DNA from: Streptomyces sp. NBC_00459
GTDB lineage: Bacteria; Actinomycetota; Actinomycetes; Streptomycetales; Streptomycetaceae
Length of the DNA: 64,000 nucleotides
Direction: 5' to 3'
Assembly: GCF_036013955.1 (NCBI RefSeq)
Contig: NZ_CP107903.1
Location: 4,588,001 to 4,652,000 of the forward strand
In this document: piece by piece, positions 32,952 through 41,567 of the stretch
Position numbering within the stretch: position 1 is the stretch's first letter
Layout: every line of letters starts with the position of its first letter
The notes under the pieces: generated by a model
What the model was told of the DNA's origin: nothing
Seen by the model: the letters and a program-made list of their open reading frames with translations, nothing else
Databases searched by the model: none
Position numbers and translations under genes: made by a program

Positions 32952-34046
32952 TCAGCGGACCTTGTCCGGTGGGACCAACGGTGGGCGGAGGAGCAGCGAG
33001 AGCGCCCCGTCGTACACCTTCGTGCCGATGATGCCCCGGCGAGTCAGCACGGTCGACGCCACATCGAGTACGTGCGATACCCGCCGCCCGTCATCCTCGT
33101 GCCCCAGAATCCGTACGGCCAGCGCGCGGTGCATCTGTTCCGCCGCGGCCGGCACATCGACGGAGGACAGTTCCAGCATCTCCAGGATCCGCTCGGCGTT
33201 GGCGCGCGCGGTCAGGTGCGTCGGGTGGTACCTGCCCTTCCTGCCACACGGCGGGAAAAGGATCGTCACGCGATGCTGGAGGCCGCTGCAGCGGATCAAC
33301 TCGATCTCCCACGCGAGCGATTCACGCATCTCACGGCCCGGCGCGAGCAACAGGACGATGTGCGTGGCTTTCCCCACCAGCGCGCCGATGTGCTCCCGCC
33401 AGCTCTCCTCCGTCGAACGCAGGTACACCGGCCCGGGCGGCGAGTGCCGCACAGCGGCGTCCACCAGCGTGTAGGTCCGCATGCCGTGGTGGGACAGTGC
33501 CCGCGCCGTGACCTGCTCCAAGGTCAGGGCAGGGGACCACAGCCCCATCCGGGGATGAGTGGGAAGCAGCACTTTGCCGTCGCCGCCGAACGTCCGCAGC
33601 AGCAGACAGTACGAGGCATCCGACTCGACGATCGAGTCGACGGCCTGTGCGCAGTCCAGGGTCGCGTGGGGCCGTTTGTACCGCAACCACCACCGCAGGC
33701 CACTCGCCGAGCAGAGTGCGAGGACCGGGAGGAGGGTGACCTTCGAGATCCGGGCAACCGATTCGATCATCTTCTCCATCCCGGCCTGGGGGTCGAGAAG
33801 GACGTACACGAAAAAAGGGGCCAGCACCAGCGCGGCTGCCAGTAGACCGACCTCTCGCACGAATCTGAGGAGTCGCCACCTCACCGCGTACACACGGCTT
33901 TCGGCATCGTCCGTCCCATCGCTGTCCTGGCGCCCGACCCTTGTCATGGAGCCTGCAAGAAGGCTGCGAGCAGCCTTTCCGAAGGGCACGCCCGGTGGCA
34001 ACAGGTGCGGGGGCGCGCGCGAACGGCGCACAGGAGTGAGAGCCAT
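32952..34046 (-). CDS. Two-helix membrane protein with TIR-like domain (paralogue C)
   Basis: This 364-residue protein has two membrane helices (about residues 66-84 and 98-114) followed by a cytoplasmic domain. That domain contains SYCLLLRTFGGDGKVLLP, HGMRTYTLVDAA, ATHIVLLLAPGREMRESLAWEIELI and VTILFPPCGRKG. It has the same LRTF..D entry and LAWE(L/I) helix as paralogues A and B, but a different C-terminal segment. An internal ATG at 33947 is a possible alternative start. It is convergent with paralogue B, 7 bp apart, and divergent from the vWA operon. Confidence 0.6.
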   Translation of the reverse strand: MALTPVRRSRAPPHLLPPGVPFGKAARSLLAGSMTRVGRQDSDGTDDAESRVYAVRWRLLRFVREVGLLAAALVLAPFFVYVLLDPQAGMEKMIESVARISKVTLLPVLALCSASGLRWWLRYKRPHATLDCAQAVDSIVESDASYCLLLRTFGGDGKVLLPTHPRMGLWSPALTLEQVTARALSHHGMRTYTLVDAAVRHSPPGPVYLRSTEESWREHIGALVGKATHIVLLLAPGREMRESLAWEIELIRCSGLQHRVTILFPPCGRKGRYHPTHLTARANAERILEMLELSSVDVPAAAEQMHRALAVRILGHEDDGRRVSHVLDVASTVLTRRGIIGTKVYDGALSLLLRPPLVPPDKVR

Positions 34047-34300
34047 CGGTCATTCATTGCAATAGGCCTGGCAGTGGCTCTTCGTCACCCCGGACGCGGC
34101 CCTGCATTTAGCACACATCCCCTCCGATAGACCGGAAAAGAGGCGAGATCTGCGGACATGACGAAGTTGTTCACCTTGCGCCTGTCGATCTGCAACACTT
34201 ACGACCCGTTAGCCCGATTGATCATCCGTTTCGGACGCCATGCACAGGGATGCGGCAACCCGGAGATCGTCGGGGGATCAATAGGCAGGGGGGCCTTTCC
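34047..34300. other. Divergent promoter region for paralogue C and the vWA operon
   Basis: 254 bp, locally AT-richer (around 34130-34240), with no coding frame of note. It should hold two promoters. GGCAGGGGGG just upstream of 34301 is the vWA gene ribosome site. Confidence 0.4.
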
Positions 34301-34972
34301 ATGAGCCAGCAGGTTCTTCCGTTCTATCTCGTCTGCGACGAGTCGGGTTCGATGTCCGGCGACCCGATCAACGCGATCAACAAATCACTGCCCGATCTGC
34401 ACCAGGAGATCGGCAGCAACCCGGTGGTGGCGGACAAGACCCGGTTCTGCTTGATCGGTTTCTCCAACGAGGCAGAAATCCTGCTGCCTCTCTCGGACCT
34501 GAGCGTGGTGGCCTCGATGCCCGCGCTGAGGGCCACCGGAGGCACCAACTACGGGGCGGCCTTCAGGCGCCTCAAGTCCACCATCGACGCCGACGTCACC
34601 CAGTTGAAGGCCGAGGGACACCAGGTCTACCGCCCCGCGGTGTTCTTCCTCTCCGACGGGCAGGCGAATTCCAACTGGCAGAGCGACTACAAGGCGTTGG
34701 TGGATCCGGCCTGGCGGTCGCACCCCAACATTCTGGCCTTCGGCTTCGGCGAGGCCGACGAGTCCGTCATCCGTCAGGTGGCGACGACGAAGGCGTTCAT
34801 CGCCGACGGAACACTCGGACCGGCCGAGGCTCTCGGTGAGTTCGCACAGTCCCTCATCCGTTCCATCGTCAACTCGGGTACGCAGTCGGCAGCCAGTTCC
34901 ACCGGCGGGGCAACCCTGGTGATGCCGGACGCCGTTCCCGGATTCACCACGATCACGGCCGACCCGATCTGA
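34301..34972 (+). CDS. vWA-domain protein, TerY-like
   Basis: This 223-residue single vWA domain has all MIDAS parts: DESGSMSG (DxSxS) at residues 12-19, the Thr loop ATGGTNYG and the late Asp in FFLSDGQANSNW. The pattern LPFYLVCDESGSMSG matches TerY proteins of tellurite-type stress systems. Downstream are a PP2C phosphatase and a kinase, the set known as the TerY-P triad. It may bind metal and act as the scaffold or sensor of the phosphorylation switch. A GTTVMPD-like tail rich in Thr follows the domain. Confidence 0.88.
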   Translation: MSQQVLPFYLVCDESGSMSGDPINAINKSLPDLHQEIGSNPVVADKTRFCLIGFSNEAEILLPLSDLSVVASMPALRATGGTNYGAAFRRLKSTIDADVTQLKAEGHQVYRPAVFFLSDGQANSNWQSDYKALVDPAWRSHPNILAFGFGEADESVIRQVATTKAFIADGTLGPAEALGEFAQSLIRSIVNSGTQSAASSTGGATLVMPDAVPGFTTITADPI

Positions 34973-35096
34973 CATCCGCAGCGGGTCGGGAATCACGGGG
35001 AAATGTTGTGGCGTGGATTCCGGGGCGTACCGAAAGAAGGTCACCGGAAGGCAAAAGCATTGAGGTCCGGCCGCACCGGGCCTGAAGGGGGCGGTA

Positions 35097-36350
35097 ATGA
35101 CAGAACCGACGGATGCGGCGAACAGCGCAAGAACGGCGGATCCAGTGAGTGCGGGGGACGGCACGTGCACGGCGGATCCCGTGAGCGTGGCGGCAGCCGC
35201 AGCCGCAGCCGCAGCCAGTACATCGGACATCACCAGTCCGTGGGAAACAGTCAGTACATCGGACACCACGAGTACAGCGAATACGGCGGATACAGAAGAT
35301 TCGGGGGATACGGGGGATACGGCGGACACGGGGAACTCGGCCGAAGCTGCCCGCGCAGCCGTCGTCACCGTGCCTCCCGCGCGCGGAACGGAGGACGCGC
35401 TCCAGCAGTCCGTCCAGCCCGCGCCGGCGCCCGCCCCCGTGATCCGGGGGCCGGAGTTCCCGGAGCCGGTGGTCCTTGTCGGCAGGCCCTCCCTCGGCTC
35501 GACCCCCCGGGCGCTGCCCCAAGTCACCGCCCCTGCCCCGGACTCCGTGGTGGACGGGGGGACCGTCGGTGCGCTGGTGGTACGCGGCGCCTCCATCCGC
35601 GGCGACGACCACCGGTACTTCGGGGAGACCCGGCAGGATTCGATGGGCTTCTGGAGTCTGGCCCCGCCGCCCTCGGGCGGACCGGAAACACCGGGCGCGG
35701 ACCCAGTCCTCCTGGCCTGCGTCGCCGACGGTGTCGGCAGCCAGCCGCTGTCCCAGCTCGGTTCGGCGGTGGTCTGCCGGCTGCTGCCGCAGCATGTAGC
35801 CCTCCGCTTCGACCTGCTGGCGCAGCGGGCCCCGCTCGAAGTGCTGGGCGATGTCTGCCGGGCGGTGGCCGCCGACATCGCCGCGGGCATCCGTATCGAG
35901 GCGGCGGAACGCCGGGCCGGGCCGAAGGAGTTGTCGTCGGCGATGGCCGCGGCGCTGGTCTTCCCAGGTGGTGCGCACGGTCCCGCGCGGGCGTTGCTCT
36001 TCGCGGTGGGCGACTGCCAGGGCTTTCTGCTCGGCCGCCGCGGTGGGTGGCGGCCCGTCCTGCAGCCGGCGGGCGACGAGGGGGCCATCATGAGTACGGC
36101 GACCGACGCGTTGCCCGGCCATCCCGACCGTGTGACGGTGACGGAGTGCGCCCTCGACTCCGGGGACGTACTGCTGCTGTGCACGGACGGCCTCGCCAAC
36201 CCCATGCGCAACGACAGTGTGCTGGACCGGCTGGCACAGTACTGGGGTGACGGTCGGGCGCCCTCACTGCCGGAGTTCTACTGGCAGTTGAGCTTCCGTG
36301 CGCAGACGTTCGGCGACGACCGCAGCGCTGTCTGCGTCTGGGTGCCGTGA
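35097..36350 (+). CDS. PP2C-type Ser/Thr phosphatase with long disordered N-terminus
   Basis: This 417-residue protein has about 150 disordered N-terminal residues, rich in Thr, Ala, Asp and Ser and with short internal repeats (TSDxTS, DTGDTADTG). The PP2C domain follows, with metal-binding Asp in VADGVGSQPLS, then SSAMAAALVF, FAVGDCQGFLL, LLLCTDGLANPM and FGDDRSAVCVWV at the end. It should dephosphorylate Ser/Thr, probably on partners of the adjacent kinase. A GTGA overlap couples it to the kinase gene. The 124-bp gap to the vWA gene has no terminator. Confidence 0.88.
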   Translation: MTEPTDAANSARTADPVSAGDGTCTADPVSVAAAAAAAAASTSDITSPWETVSTSDTTSTANTADTEDSGDTGDTADTGNSAEAARAAVVTVPPARGTEDALQQSVQPAPAPAPVIRGPEFPEPVVLVGRPSLGSTPRALPQVTAPAPDSVVDGGTVGALVVRGASIRGDDHRYFGETRQDSMGFWSLAPPPSGGPETPGADPVLLACVADGVGSQPLSQLGSAVVCRLLPQHVALRFDLLAQRAPLEVLGDVCRAVAADIAAGIRIEAAERRAGPKELSSAMAAALVFPGGAHGPARALLFAVGDCQGFLLGRRGGWRPVLQPAGDEGAIMSTATDALPGHPDRVTVTECALDSGDVLLLCTDGLANPMRNDSVLDRLAQYWGDGRAPSLPEFYWQLSFRAQTFGDDRSAVCVWVP

Positions 36351-37306
36351 CTGCCACCGGCGCCCGGCACGACGTCCAGATCGCCGCCCTCGACCTGGGT
36401 GAGAAGCTCGGCAGTGGCGGTCAGGGCGATGTGCTGCGCGTACGCAACCGGCCCGGTGAGGTGTTCAAGCGCTACTTCACCGGGTCGGCCAACGGCGAGT
36501 CCATGCGGTACCTGGTCGAGTTCCCCGACACGCTCTCCGCCGAAGACAGCGAGGCCCTGTTGCGGCAGACCGCCTGGCCGTCGGCCCGGGTGGTCAGGCA
36601 CGGCCAGGTGGTCGGCTTCCTGATGCGGGAAGTGCCCGCTTCCTTCATCGGGCAGACCAAGGCGGGGCCCAAGCTGCGGGAACTCCAGTACCTGCTCTAT
36701 CCGCCGAAGCCGCTGTGGGGAGACATCGTCCCGCTGGACACCAACGGCCGGATCGAAGTCGCCCGCGCCTTCGCCGGGCTCGTCCGTGTCCTGCAGGAAC
36801 GGCAGATGGTCATCGGGGACATCTCGATGCGCAATCTTCTCTGGAGCCCGGACGTCCCGGCCCGGATCTGCCTGATCGACTGCGACAGCCCGACCCGGGT
36901 GGGCATGCCGCCGGTGCTGCCCACAGCGGACACCCCGGACTGGAACGACCCGCAGCAGCAAGGCGGTCCGAGCCCGGCGACGGACCTCTACAAACTGGCG
37001 CTCCTGGTCGGCAGAACCCTCAGCGGCAACGCCGCCGTCCGTCCGGGCCAGCCGTTGGAGCTGCCCGCCGACACTCCGGAGCCGATCGTCACCGGGGTAA
37101 GGGCCATGTTCGACCGCGCCGGACAACCGACAGGGCCGCGTCCCGAGGCCGCGCAGTGGGTACGGGCGCTGAGCGGACGCGGAGAGATCCTCGTCGGCCC
37201 GCCGCCGGCCAGGCGTGTGCTGCCGCCGCCGCTGCCGATGGCCGACCTCGACGGCCCGGGCAGCCCTCGGGGCTCGATCCCACTGCGGCCGCCGGACAAG
37301 CCGTAG
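36347..37306 (+). CDS. Divergent protein kinase of the vWA-PP2C-kinase triad
   Basis: This 319-residue kinase has P-loop LGSGGQGDVLRV, Lys in VFKRYF, catalytic Asp in MVIGDISMRNLLW (IGD in place of HRD) and the metal motif CLIDCDS in place of DFG. A linker with PDWNDPQQQG and the C-lobe TDLYKLALLVGRTL follow, then a Pro-rich tail. No membrane helix. The divergent motifs are normal for TerY-P-associated kinases. It is coupled to the phosphatase gene by a 4-bp overlap, so the two should act on the same target, perhaps the vWA protein or the Hsp70-like ATPase. Confidence 0.85.
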   Translation: MTATGARHDVQIAALDLGEKLGSGGQGDVLRVRNRPGEVFKRYFTGSANGESMRYLVEFPDTLSAEDSEALLRQTAWPSARVVRHGQVVGFLMREVPASFIGQTKAGPKLRELQYLLYPPKPLWGDIVPLDTNGRIEVARAFAGLVRVLQERQMVIGDISMRNLLWSPDVPARICLIDCDSPTRVGMPPVLPTADTPDWNDPQQQGGPSPATDLYKLALLVGRTLSGNAAVRPGQPLELPADTPEPIVTGVRAMFDRAGQPTGPRPEAAQWVRALSGRGEILVGPPPARRVLPPPLPMADLDGPGSPRGSIPLRPPDKP

Positions 37307-37400
37307 CCGCGCACCGGACAACACACACCAAGAGTCGCCGCTTCGCGGCATTCGCCGCCAGGAGCAGGCACAGGGGACAGGGCACAGGGGGAACAGGAAC

Positions 37401-39086
37401 ATGGCCGAGCAAGTGCGACTGGTCGCCGCGATCGACTTCGGCACCCACGGCACGGGATTCGCCTGGTCGTTCGCGAGCGAACGTGACCGTGAACCGGTGC
37501 ACCGGCGGATCAATCTGTTCGACGACTGGGAGGGGCAGCCGACCAACTACGTCAAGAATCTGACGGCGGTCCTCCTCGACAGCGCCGGTGAGGTCCTGGA
37601 GTGGGGCCACCAGGCGAGCCGCCGGTTCCAGATGGAGAGCCGGGAGCATCCGGAGTACGAGTACGCGCAGGGCTTCAAGATGGGGCTGCTGCCCGAGACG
37701 GGGAAAGCGGTCAGGTCGGCGTCTCCGGCGGGCGCCACCACATCACCGCGCCGGCTGATCACCTCCTATCTGAAGGCTTTCCGGCGCTTCGCGCTGGACC
37801 GCATCATCGCGGGAAGCCGGGTCCAGGAGAACGAGATCCTCTGGGTACTGACAGTGCCCGCGATCTGGCAGGACCGGGAGCGCCAGATCATGCGCGACTG
37901 CGCCGTGGAGGCGGGCTTCCCCGCCGAGTCGGAGCGGCTGCTCATCGCGATCGAACCCGAGGTCGCCGCCCTGTACTGCCGGTTCGACACCGGTCATTCG
38001 GGGGTCGGCGCGGCCGGGGACCGGTTCATGGTGGTGGACGCCGGTGGCGGCACCGTGGACATCACCGCGTACGAGAAGACCGAGCACGGCCTCACCGAGA
38101 TCGGCTACCCCTCGGGGGGAAGCCTGGGCTCCACCTACATCGACCGGTATCTGCTGGAGACGGTGCTGCCCGAGCGGTTGGGCAACGAGTTCATGAAACG
38201 GGCCCGCCACCTGGAGCCGGGGGCCTTTGTCGCGCTCTCCGACGAATGGGAGCGCAACAAGCGCAGCTTCGACCCGGAGAACCGCCGTTCGGTCCTTCTG
38301 CAGATGAGTCACCGGCTCTTCCGGATCATGGAGGAGTCGGACACCCGGCGGTTGGCCGCGATACAGAACGGTGTGGACGACGCCATCGAACTCGGCTTCG
38401 ACGAGGTGATGGGGCTCTTCGATCACGTCACCAAGCCCATTCTGAAGCTGGTGGACGAGCAGTTGCGTCAGATCGGGAGCAAGTCGGTCCAGCGCGTGAT
38501 GCTCGTGGGCGGCTTCGCGCAGTCCCGGTATCTGCAGGAGCGCCTGCGGTCCCACCTGTCCAGGCGTACCGAACTGGTCGTGCCCTCCAAGCCCTCCTGG
38601 GCGGTCCTGCTCGGCGCCGTCCACCTCGGCCTCGAGCCGACCCTGATCCGCGGCCGCCGCACCCGGTTCACCTACGGCGTCGCCACAGCGAAGCCGTTCG
38701 ACATCGTGCGGGATCCGGCGAACCTGCGGCTGATCAAGTACGACGGTACGCCGCTGTGCGACAACAGGTTCGACAGCTTCGTGGAGGTCAACGAGGTGGT
38801 GGAGCCGGGCCGCGAGGTGCGCCGCAGCTACTTCCCCGTGCTGGAACAGCAGCGGGAGATGTCACTGCGCCTGTTCGTCTCGGAGAAGAGCGATCCCCGG
38901 TACGTCACCGACGACACGTGCCGGTGTGTGGGTGAGCTGACGATGGACATGACGCCGACCCTGTCCCATCCGCCGGACGAACGGTGCATCGAGATGACCA
39001 TGATCTTCGGCGGAACCGAGGTCGAGGCGCGGGCCCGCGATGTGCGCTCCGGCAAAGAGGTCAAGACACACATCCACTTCTCGTAG
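37401..39086 (+). CDS. HSPA12-like Hsp70-family ATPase
   Basis: This 561-residue actin-fold ATPase has phosphate 1 AAIDFGTHGTGFAWSF, VPAIWQDRERQIMRDCAVEAGF, phosphate 2 FMVVDAGGGTVDITAYE, SGGSLGSTYIDRYLLE and adenosine VMLVGGFAQSRYLQERL. The pattern, including SKPSWAVLLGAVHLGLEP and the ~130-residue C-terminal beta-rich part, is that of the HSPA12 branch rather than DnaK. It lacks a DnaK-like lid. It could remodel or sequester a partner protein in an ATP- and phosphorylation-dependent way. It follows the kinase after 94 bp with its own GGGGGA site. Confidence 0.88.
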   Translation: MAEQVRLVAAIDFGTHGTGFAWSFASERDREPVHRRINLFDDWEGQPTNYVKNLTAVLLDSAGEVLEWGHQASRRFQMESREHPEYEYAQGFKMGLLPETGKAVRSASPAGATTSPRRLITSYLKAFRRFALDRIIAGSRVQENEILWVLTVPAIWQDRERQIMRDCAVEAGFPAESERLLIAIEPEVAALYCRFDTGHSGVGAAGDRFMVVDAGGGTVDITAYEKTEHGLTEIGYPSGGSLGSTYIDRYLLETVLPERLGNEFMKRARHLEPGAFVALSDEWERNKRSFDPENRRSVLLQMSHRLFRIMEESDTRRLAAIQNGVDDAIELGFDEVMGLFDHVTKPILKLVDEQLRQIGSKSVQRVMLVGGFAQSRYLQERLRSHLSRRTELVVPSKPSWAVLLGAVHLGLEPTLIRGRRTRFTYGVATAKPFDIVRDPANLRLIKYDGTPLCDNRFDSFVEVNEVVEPGREVRRSYFPVLEQQREMSLRLFVSEKSDPRYVTDDTCRCVGELTMDMTPTLSHPPDERCIEMTMIFGGTEVEARARDVRSGKEVKTHIHFS

Positions 39087-39103
39087 AAGGTGAGTCTCAG
39101 GTC

Positions 39104-39841
39104 ATGGAAGCGGCATCACAGTCGGCGGGGCAGACCTTCGAAGCCATCTTGGCGATGGTGGGCAGGAGTCTGGACGACATGGCGACCCGGCAGCACACCA
39201 CCGGGAAGGAGGTACGTGCCCTGTCCAGCGCCCTTGGGGCAGTGCAGGAACAGATCGCCGAACTCGATCGCCGGACGAGCTATCTGAACGACCGTTTCAC
39301 CGAGATCCTGGCGGAGACACACCAGCAGGAGAAACCCGGCACCCTGACCCAGGAGAGCTACGACCAGTTTCAGCTCGCCGAGGATCTGAAGACGCTCTTC
39401 GCCGACATCGACCACGGGTACCGCACGGCCTACCAGTCGGCGGTGAAGACCCCACCGACCGCCAAAACCCGGGCGCAGTTCCTGTGCAACCTGCTCAACT
39501 GGCAGCTCAATGACAACCTGGACTGCAAATCCGTCGTCGAGACCCGCTTGTGGCCCAACTCGGCCAACGACAGCACGTTCGCCGCACTGGTCGGCAGGAT
39601 CACCGCCCTGCGCAGGGGCGCCGGAATGCTGGACCCGAGCTGCGAGTTCTCCTTCGACCCGCACCGGGAGAAGGTGGAAGGCCGGAACGTCGAGACCTGG
39701 GGCGTGTGCAACCCGGCGAACGACGTCCAGTTCGCCGTCACGCCCTCGTTTCTGGTCGGCTCGCGCTGTCTGCTGCCTCAGCAGGTCTACACCGAAGGGC
39801 CGGACGTCTCGCGGGCCGGCCCGCACGGTGGCGTCCACTGA
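39104..39841 (+). CDS. Coiled-coil protein ending the vWA-PP2C-kinase-Hsp70 operon
   Basis: This 245-residue soluble protein is not a recognised family. Residues about 10-75 form a likely coiled coil (SLDDMATRQHTTGKEVRALSSALGAVQEQIAELDRRTSYLNDRF). The rest is a mixed alpha/beta region with five Cys residues (FLCNLL, LDCKS, PSCEF, GVCNP, SRCLL). It starts 17 bp after the hsp70 stop, so it is in the operon. The coiled coil could bind the Hsp70-like ATPase in the manner of a nucleotide-exchange factor; this is inference. Confidence 0.75.
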   Translation: MEAASQSAGQTFEAILAMVGRSLDDMATRQHTTGKEVRALSSALGAVQEQIAELDRRTSYLNDRFTEILAETHQQEKPGTLTQESYDQFQLAEDLKTLFADIDHGYRTAYQSAVKTPPTAKTRAQFLCNLLNWQLNDNLDCKSVVETRLWPNSANDSTFAALVGRITALRRGAGMLDPSCEFSFDPHREKVEGRNVETWGVCNPANDVQFAVTPSFLVGSRCLLPQQVYTEGPDVSRAGPHGGVH

Positions 39842-40040
39842 CCTGCTCCCCCGACAGGGCCGGACGTACCGCCGCCGAGCGGCCCCGTTCCGTCCCGTTG
39901 CCCGCCCGGTTGTCCGGGAACCTCACCGGGATTGTCCTTGATCGGTAACTGACGGATCCCGGAGCCGCCGTTTCTCGTCATGCCAGTTGGTCGCGAGGTG
40001 ACCGAGGATCGGCGAGGAACTGCGGGAAAGCGGTGGGGAC

Positions 40041-40814
40041 ATGGCGCGGCACAGTGGCGGGCGGGGCTGGTACGGCAAGGTGCTCGGCGCGGCGCTCGGG
40101 GTGACGTTGCTCGCCACCGGGGCGTCGGTGTGGACCGCGCAGGCCGGGGCCGTGGACGACTCGGCGCCGAAGGCGACCGCGTCGCCCAGGCCGGGCGGTG
40201 CCGTCAAGCCGGTCGCGGTGACCATCGTGCACGCCTCGGACAAGGGGGCGCGCGGCGTCAACATCACCATCGACGACGGCCCCGACCCCGTATGGACCCC
40301 CCAAGTGCTCGACGTACTGCGGGAGTACGGGGTGAAGGCCACGTTCTGCATGGTGGGGACGCAGGCGCAGGCCCACCCGGACCTGGTGAAGGAAGTGGTC
40401 GCGGCCGGGCACCGGTTGTGCGACCACTCGGTGTCGCACGACACCACCATGGACAAGCAGTCCCAGGCCTACCAGTCGCAGCAGATCCTCGACGCCGAAC
40501 GCATGATCACCGAGGCGTCCGGGGGCGTACGCCCGATGTACTACCGGGCGCCCGGCGGGGCCTTCACCCCGTACAGCCGCAAGCTCGCCGCCTCGCACGG
40601 CATGCGTCCGCTGGGCTGGAACGTGGACACCAAGGACTTCGAGCAGCCGGGTGCGGACGCCATCGTCGCCACCGTCGAGCGCGAACTGCCCAACGGGCCG
40701 ACGCTCCTGTTCCACGACGCGGGCGGCGACCGCTCCCAGACCGTCGAGGCACTGCGCCGGATCCTTCCCGAACTCAAAGAGCAGGGTTACTCGTTCGGCT
40801 TCCCGGTGCGCTGA
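40041..40814 (+). CDS. Secreted polysaccharide deacetylase (NodB domain)
   Basis: This 257-residue exported protein has a signal or anchor helix at residues 13-33. The NodB domain carries catalytic Asp-Asp in ITIDDGPDPVW, metal ligands HSVSH, MYYRAPGGAFTPY, WNVDTKDF and LLFHDAGGDRSQT. These enzymes remove acetyl groups from peptidoglycan or chitin oligomers in a metal-dependent way. It is single, convergent with the lipoprotein of the neighbouring envelope operon. CCCGGCGCCGGG in the spacer after it (about 40888-40899) is a perfect palindrome and may help termination. Confidence 0.9.
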   Translation: MARHSGGRGWYGKVLGAALGVTLLATGASVWTAQAGAVDDSAPKATASPRPGGAVKPVAVTIVHASDKGARGVNITIDDGPDPVWTPQVLDVLREYGVKATFCMVGTQAQAHPDLVKEVVAAGHRLCDHSVSHDTTMDKQSQAYQSQQILDAERMITEASGGVRPMYYRAPGGAFTPYSRKLAASHGMRPLGWNVDTKDFEQPGADAIVATVERELPNGPTLLFHDAGGDRSQTVEALRRILPELKEQGYSFGFPVR

Positions 40815-40922
40815 ACGCGGGCCACGCGTGAGCAGGGCTGCCGTACGCGCGGACCGACCTGGGCGGCGCCTACCGCTGGGACCGGGCTCCCGGCGCCGGG
40901 CTGCCCGAGCCCTGACGTGTGC

Positions 40923-41567
40923 TCAGCCGGATGTGCCGGGCGGCGGCGTGGTGCGGGTCCTGAGCTCGGCTGCCTCGGGTGCGGTGCCGGTGTTGCCGCG
41001 GGCGAGGCCGCAGGTGCCCGACCTCGATGCGCCGTCCTGGCCCGTCAGCTCCACGGCGACCTGGCCGTCGGCGTCCTGGCTGTAGGCGATCGTGCAGGTC
41101 AGCTGGCGCAGAGCAGTGCTGTCCAGGCCCTTCAGGGCGAAGGGCAGACGGACCGTCACCCTGCCGCCCGGGGAGGTCGCGACCTCGACCCTTCCGCCCA
41201 GGCTCGGGGGAAGCGAGGTGCTCAGGCCTGCGGCCCGGTCTTCCTCGCGCGGGCCGGCGAGCAACGCCGCGACGACCTTCTCCGCCGGCACGGGTCCGTC
41301 CGTCTCCGCCGAACCCGGCTCGACGTATCCCTCGCCGAACGCGGCCGAGACCGCGGTCGACCGGATCACGGGGCTCAGCCCTCCGTCGGGGGAACGGAAG
41401 AAGAGCAGCATGTCGTACTCGCGGTTGAGGAAGGCCTGGAAGCTGGCGGGACCGCCGGCTGCGATGACGTCGGTCTCCTGGATACCGCAGCCACCGAGCA
41501 GCGCCACGGCCGCCGCGACGGTGACGGTGCCGGTCGCCGCACGTCGGCGGCTGCGCACACGCCTCAT
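40923..41567 (-). CDS. Lipoprotein with GerMN-like domain, end of two-component operon
   Basis: This 214-residue exported protein has lipobox LLGGC at about residue 27. The remainder resembles a GerMN/LpqB-type domain: VVAALLAGPREEDRAAGLSTSLPPSL, RVTVRLPFALKGLDSTALRQLTCTIAYS. It overlaps the histidine kinase gene by 4 bp (ATGA). In Streptomyces, lipoproteins encoded next to sensor kinases (CseA; the AfsQ locus) modulate kinase activity, so the same is likely here. Confidence 0.82.
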   Translation of the reverse strand: MRRVRSRRRAATGTVTVAAAVALLGGCGIQETDVIAAGGPASFQAFLNREYDMLLFFRSPDGGLSPVIRSTAVSAAFGEGYVEPGSAETDGPVPAEKVVAALLAGPREEDRAAGLSTSLPPSLGGRVEVATSPGGRVTVRLPFALKGLDSTALRQLTCTIAYSQDADGQVAVELTGQDGASRSGTCGLARGNTGTAPEAAELRTRTTPPPGTSG

